From: Bacteroidetes bacterium ADurb.Bin008
Lineage (GTDB): Bacteria; Bacteroidota; Bacteroidia; Bacteroidales; Tenuifilaceae
Direction: 5' to 3'
DNA: 64,000 nt
NCBI GenBank assembly: GCA_002071445.1
Contig: MWFE01000013.1
Location: 62,001 to 126,000, forward strand
The position numbers and the translations under genes were made by a program. Within the stretch, counting starts at the first letter, position 1. The number at the start of each line of letters is the position of its first letter. The notes beneath the pieces are model-generated. The model had not been told where the DNA came from and ran no database searches. It worked only from the letters and a program-made list of their open reading frames with translations. Positions 60,383 through 64,000 of the stretch are shown piece after piece.

Positions 60383-61444
60383 TTAATCAATCTGTCCCAA
60401 GCGTTCCAACTTGTAGTCGCCCGAGAGAATGTCCCTCCACCACTTTTCATTATCGATATACCATTTAACAGTGCTCCTAATCCCCTCCTCGAATCTGGTT
60501 TGGGGTGACCAACCCAACTCCTTCTTAATCTTAGTGGCATCAATGGCATACCGTTGGTCGTGTCCGGGTCTGTCCTTCACAAAGGTTATCAACTCCTCCC
60601 TCTTCTTCACCGATCTGGGTTTAACCATCTCATCCAGAATGGTGCAAATGGTTCGCACAATCTCTATGTTCTGCTTCTCGGTATTGCCACCCACATTGTA
60701 CGTTTCGCCAATTGTACCCTTCTCGAAAACAGTTATCAGGGCGTGAGCATGGTCCTCAACATAGAGCCAATCGCGGACGTTGTCACCCTTCCCGTAAACG
60801 GGAATCTGCTCTTCGGACAAACATTTTAGTATCACAACGGGTATCAACTTCTCGGGAAACTGATAGGGCCCGTAATTGTTTGAGCAATTGGTGATGAGGA
60901 CAGGCAGCCCGAAGGTGTGAAACCAAGCCCTAACCAAATGGTCGGACGAGGCTTTGCTGGACGAGTATGGCGAGCGTGGGTCGTATGGTGTGGTCTCGGT
61001 GAAGTATCCCTCCTTGCCTAACGACCCGAAAACCTCATCTGTGGAAATATGTAAAAATCTGAATTGCTGCTTCTTGGTATCAGAGAGGGAGGCCAGGTGA
61101 CGTCGGGTGGCCTCAAGCATGTTGTAGGTTCCCATGATATTGGTAACCATAAACTGTCCCGGGCCATCTATGGAGCGGTCAACATGCGACTCGGCAGCCA
61201 AATGGAAAACACCCTCGGGTTGATACTTATCAAACAGGGCAAAAAGAGCCTCCTTATCAGCCACATCGCATTTTTCAAAAACATATTTTGATGCATCGTC
61301 AAGGCTTTTCAACGAGTTCAGATTCCCTGCATAGGTCAGGGCATCCATATTGATAATCCGATACTTATCGCTTTTATATAAAAGGTGAACGAGATTCGAC
61401 CCAATGAATCCGGCTCCGCCGGTAACGATAATGGTTTTTTTCAT
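60383..61444 (-). CDS. rfbB: dTDP-glucose 4,6-dehydratase
   Basis: 353 residues. Short-chain dehydrogenase fold: NAD site GGAGFIGSN, catalytic Tyr-Lys in YSSSKASSDH, the family motif STDEVFG, AAESHVDRSI and RPGHDQRYAID. It converts dTDP-glucose to dTDP-4-keto-6-deoxyglucose. A strong AAGGAGG precedes the ATG at 61444. No rfbD follows in this window, so the end product (L-rhamnose or another 6-deoxysugar) is open. Confidence 0.95.
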   Translation of the reverse strand: MKKTIIVTGGAGFIGSNLVHLLYKSDKYRIINMDALTYAGNLNSLKSLDDASKYVFEKCDVADKEALFALFDKYQPEGVFHLAAESHVDRSIDGPGQFMVTNIMGTYNMLEATRRHLASLSDTKKQQFRFLHISTDEVFGSLGKEGYFTETTPYDPRSPYSSSKASSDHLVRAWFHTFGLPVLITNCSNNYGPYQFPEKLIPVVILKCLSEEQIPVYGKGDNVRDWLYVEDHAHALITVFEKGTIGETYNVGGNTEKQNIEIVRTICTILDEMVKPRSVKKREELITFVKDRPGHDQRYAIDATKIKKELGWSPQTRFEEGIRSTVKWYIDNEKWWRDILSGDYKLERLGQID

Positions 61445-61476
61445 GTCTTCCTCCTTAATAATTAGTGCCTTAATGG

Positions 61477-62355
61477 CTATCTGCTTTTTATCAATCTCTT
61501 CAGGTAATCGGCATAAGTGCTTTTGCCCAACTCTTGGGTGAGCTTCACAAATTGGTCCCTATCGATATATCCCATGATCAGCGCAATCTCTTCGATACAC
61601 GAAATCTTGAGGCTGGTCCTCTTCTCGATGGTTTTAACAAAATCTGTGGCTTCGGAAAGCGCTTCGTGGGTTCCTGTATCCAACCATGCGTATCCTCTGC
61701 TCATCACCTGAAGTTTGAGGCTACCCCTTTGGAGGTACTCCTGATTCACAGATGTTATCTCCAGCTCGCCGCGCCACGAGGGTTTCACATTTTTGGCAAC
61801 CTCCACCACGCTGTTTGGGTAGAAATAGAGGCCAACCACCGCATAGTTGGACTTGGGCTCCTTGGGTTTCTCCTCAATGCTAAGCACATTTCCCTGCTTA
61901 TCAATTTCGGCCACCCCATACCTCTCCGGATCATCAACATAGTAACCGAACACAACCGATTTTCCCTCATTATCGACCATGCTCACCGAATTTTGCAACA
62001 TCTTTTGCAATCCTGCACCGTAAAAAATGTTGTCGCCCAGCACAAGGCACACATTATCCTTACCAATGAAACTCTCACCAATGATGAAAGCCTGCGCCAA
62101 TCCGTCGGGTGAGGGCTGCTCGGCGTACTCAAAATTTACCCCCAATTGCTTCCCGCTTCCAAAAAGGTTCTTGAAATTGGGCAAATCGTGCGGTGTGGAA
62201 ATAATCAGGATATCCCTGATTCCGGCCAGCATCAGCACCGAAAGAGGATAGTAAATCATGGGTTTGTCGTAAACCGGTAGCAACTGCTTGCTTATGGCCC
62301 TCGTTACGGGGTGTAAACGGGTGCCGGCACCGCCGGCAAGTATTATTCCTTTCAT
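61477..62355 (-). CDS. rfbA: Glucose-1-phosphate thymidylyltransferase
   Basis: 292 residues. Nucleotidyltransferase signature [13 protein letters not shown], the sugar loop [26 protein letters not shown] and the [20 protein letters not shown] segment. Converts glucose 1-phosphate and dTTP to dTDP-glucose. It is 32 bp upstream of rfbB and 37 bp after ugd in the same operon. Confidence 0.95.
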   Translation of the reverse strand: MKGIILAGGAGTRLHPVTRAISKQLLPVYDKPMIYYPLSVLMLAGIRDILIISTPHDLPNFKNLFGSGKQLGVNFEYAEQPSPDGLAQAFIIGESFIGKDNVCLVLGDNIFYGAGLQKMLQNSVSMVDNEGKSVVFGYYVDDPERYGVAEIDKQGNVLSIEEKPKEPKSNYAVVGLYFYPNSVVEVAKNVKPSWRGELEITSVNQEYLQRGSLKLQVMSRGYAWLDTGTHEALSEATDFVKTIEKRTSLKISCIEEIALIMGYIDRDQFVKLTQELGKSTYADYLKRLIKSR

Positions 62356-62392
62356 TTTTAAATGGTTTTGTTGCTTTGATTATGGTTGCCAA

Positions 62393-63790
62393 TCACATTT
62401 TTTCACCCTTTCCAATGGCATACACTTTAAAGCCAATCTTGCGCAGGGCGGCATGGTCAAGGATATTACGTCCATCGAACAGGAATGCGGGCTTCTTCAT
62501 GCTGCTGAATATCCTTTTCCAATCGAGGGTTTTAAACTCGTCCCACTCGGTGACCACCGCAATGGCATGTGCATCCTTACAAGCATCGTATGGGTTGTTG
62601 TGAACGGTAAGCATCCTTTCGTTCTCCTCCGGTGAGCGACTGCTCAGGAAGTTTAAATCGTTGTACATACTGCCGGCAGGCACACGGGGGTCGTACACAT
62701 GAACCAGAGCCAAGTCGTTGAGTAGATGATCGGTAACGTATATGGCTGCCGACTCCCTGGTATCGTTGGTATCCTTTTTAAACGCCCATCCCAGCATGGC
62801 AATTTTCTTATCAGTAACGGTATTGAACAGGGAGGTAATTATTTTTTGAGCAAAACGGCGCTTCTGGTAATCGTTCATAATCACCACCTGATCCCAGTAG
62901 GCAGCCACCTCGGGTAGACCAAAGTGCTCGCACAGGTAAACCAGGTTAAGAATATCCTTTTGGAAACAGCTCCCCCCAAAACCCACCGATGATTTTAAAA
63001 ACTTGGGGCCGATACGGCTATCGGTTCCAATGGCGTGGGCCACCTCATCCACATCGGCATCGGTTGCTTCGCAAAGGGCCGATATGCTGTTGATTGACGA
63101 AATCCGCTGAGCCAAAAAGGCGTTGGCAACGAGCTTGCTCAACTCCGACGACCAGAGGCGGGTTTGGATAATCCTCTCGCGGGGTACCCAGTGGGCATAA
63201 ATATCGGTGAGCGCCTCAATGGCCTCCAGCCCTTCGGGGGTTTGATCGCCTCCAATGAGCACGCGGTCGGGATGGAGCAAATCGCTTACAGCCGTTCCCT
63301 CGGCCAAAAACTCGGGGTTCGACAGAACCCTAAACTTCACCCCGTTGCTGCTTTCGTCTAAGATTGCCTTAATGGATTGCGCCGTTCGTACCGGCAGGGT
63401 CGATTTCTCCACCACTATCTTATCCGATGTGGCTGTTTGAGCAATCTGCCTTGCACTCAACTCAACATACTTAAGATCTGCGGCGCGTCCTTTGCCCGTA
63501 CCGTACGTTTTGGTAGGGGTATTCACGCTGATAAAAATCATTTCGGCCTCCCTAATCCCCTTCTCGATATCGGTGGAAAAGAAAAGGTTACGACCCCGTG
63601 CCTCCTTTACCACCTCCAACAGCCCGGGCTCGTACACGGGCAACTCATCGGTTTGCCATGCGGCAATGCGGTCGGGATTGATATCAACAACGGTTACCCT
63701 AATTTCAGGACATTTCTGAGCAATCACTGCCATGGTGGGTCCACCCACATAGCCTGCTCCAATGCAACAGATATTTTTAATCTTAATCAT
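62393..63790 (-). CDS. ugd: UDP-glucose 6-dehydrogenase, eukaryote-like type
   Basis: 465 residues from ATG 63790. It oxidises UDP-glucose to UDP-glucuronate with 2 NAD+. NAD site [71 protein letters not shown] and the catalytic Cys in [10 protein letters not shown]. These stretches match, nearly residue for residue, what I recall of animal and plant UGDH rather than the shorter bacterial Ugd (about 390-450 residues). First gene of the operon; no perfect promoter seen upstream. Confidence 0.92.
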   Translation of the reverse strand: MIKIKNICCIGAGYVGGPTMAVIAQKCPEIRVTVVDINPDRIAAWQTDELPVYEPGLLEVVKEARGRNLFFSTDIEKGIREAEMIFISVNTPTKTYGTGKGRAADLKYVELSARQIAQTATSDKIVVEKSTLPVRTAQSIKAILDESSNGVKFRVLSNPEFLAEGTAVSDLLHPDRVLIGGDQTPEGLEAIEALTDIYAHWVPRERIIQTRLWSSELSKLVANAFLAQRISSINSISALCEATDADVDEVAHAIGTDSRIGPKFLKSSVGFGGSCFQKDILNLVYLCEHFGLPEVAAYWDQVVIMNDYQKRRFAQKIITSLFNTVTDKKIAMLGWAFKKDTNDTRESAAIYVTDHLLNDLALVHVYDPRVPAGSMYNDLNFLSSRSPEENERMLTVHNNPYDACKDAHAIAVVTEWDEFKTLDWKRIFSSMKKPAFLFDGRNILDHAALRKIGFKVYAIGKGEKM

Positions 63791-64000
63791 TACCTTTTCT
63801 AAAAAACGATGATACAATAAGATGTAATTACAACTCTAACTACAAATAAAGGGTAATATTACCAATAATGGAATGAATTTTATCGTATTGTGTTTAATAA
63901 CAATATGGCTTTGCCTTGTTAAAAAATCTAGAAATAGAAAAAACAGAATCAATAATCTGATTTTCAAATTATTATTTTAAATAGGCACCAAAAAGTTTTG
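63791..64000. other. AT-rich end of window, no gene seen
   Basis: 210 bp upstream of ugd, very AT-rich. It should hold the promoter of the ugd-rfb operon, but no perfect TAnnTTTG on the minus strand was found. Confidence 0.4.

Noticed and set aside
1-64000. CRISPR arrays, tRNA/rRNA genes, insertion sequences, prophage
   Set aside because: Reading the intergenic stretches showed no spaced direct repeats, T-loop sequences, transposase genes or terminal inverted repeats. A tRNAscan-type search would be needed to rule out an overlooked tRNA.

Overview
The window comes from a member of the Bacteroidota, most likely the order Bacteroidales or a close relative. The basis is indirect but consistent: promoters match the Bacteroidota -7 consensus TAnnTTTG, most genes lack a strong Shine-Dalgarno, and the gene content includes PorP/SprF and GldJ (type IX secretion and gliding), aminofutalosine-pathway menaquinone synthesis, a seven-gene rseC-rnf operon and many small lipoproteins. 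I found no rRNA, tRNA, CRISPR array, prophage or insertion sequence. It reads as ordinary chromosome with a few unexplained elements.

Layout. 1-8.9 kb: a plus-strand carbohydrate operon: the end of a six-hairpin glycosidase-like protein, a GPH sugar:cation symporter with a large extra periplasmic domain, a GH35-like beta-galactosidase and a GH94-type phosphorylase. 9-12 kb: a dihaem c-type cytochrome lipoprotein and two small lipoproteins. 12.5-17.6 kb: an FtsE-type ATPase facing a tight four-gene operon of two acyltransferase-like proteins and two NodB-like deacetylases. 17.7-21.6 kb: mgtE behind a leader that can adopt two exclusive folds, convergent with mutS2. 21.8-27.4 kb: rseC-rnfBCDGEA, a ferredoxin:NAD+ ion pump with its maturation/reducing partner. 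27.6-33.5 kb: a ClC chloride protein whose coding sequence holds a perfect 20-bp hairpin, a Crp/Fnr regulator and a lone receiver-domain protein separated by a palindromic intergenic element, glyA and small membrane proteins. 33.7-38 kb: an LPP20-like protein, phosphohexomutase, a ~615-nt transcription unit without a credible ORF that looks like a large structured RNA, mqnE and rpmH. 38-50 kb: ECF-type sigma factor, glycosyltransferase, tgt, LptF/G-like permease, CPA1 antiporter, endonuclease/phosphatase, beta-helix lipoprotein, MATE exporter, amidohydrolase and GNAT. 50-59.7 kb: porP/sprF, gldJ, murF, acyl-CoA ligase, sodium symporter, recR, TPR protein and a small membrane protein. 59.8-63.8 kb: rfbC-rfbB-rfbA-ugd, making dTDP-sugar and UDP-glucuronate precursors for surface glycans.

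How it fits together. The cell appears to be a Gram-negative, probably anaerobic or microaerobic glycan user. It takes up a beta-linked sugar and splits it in the cytoplasm, at least partly by phosphorolysis, and couples ferredoxin oxidation to ion pumping. It respires with menaquinone, builds an elaborate surface polysaccharide and exports proteins by T9SS. The most interesting unexplained items are the ~615-nt RNA unit at 35708-36323 (minus strand), the mgtE leader at 17684-17801 and the intragenic 20-bp hairpin at 29347-29390.
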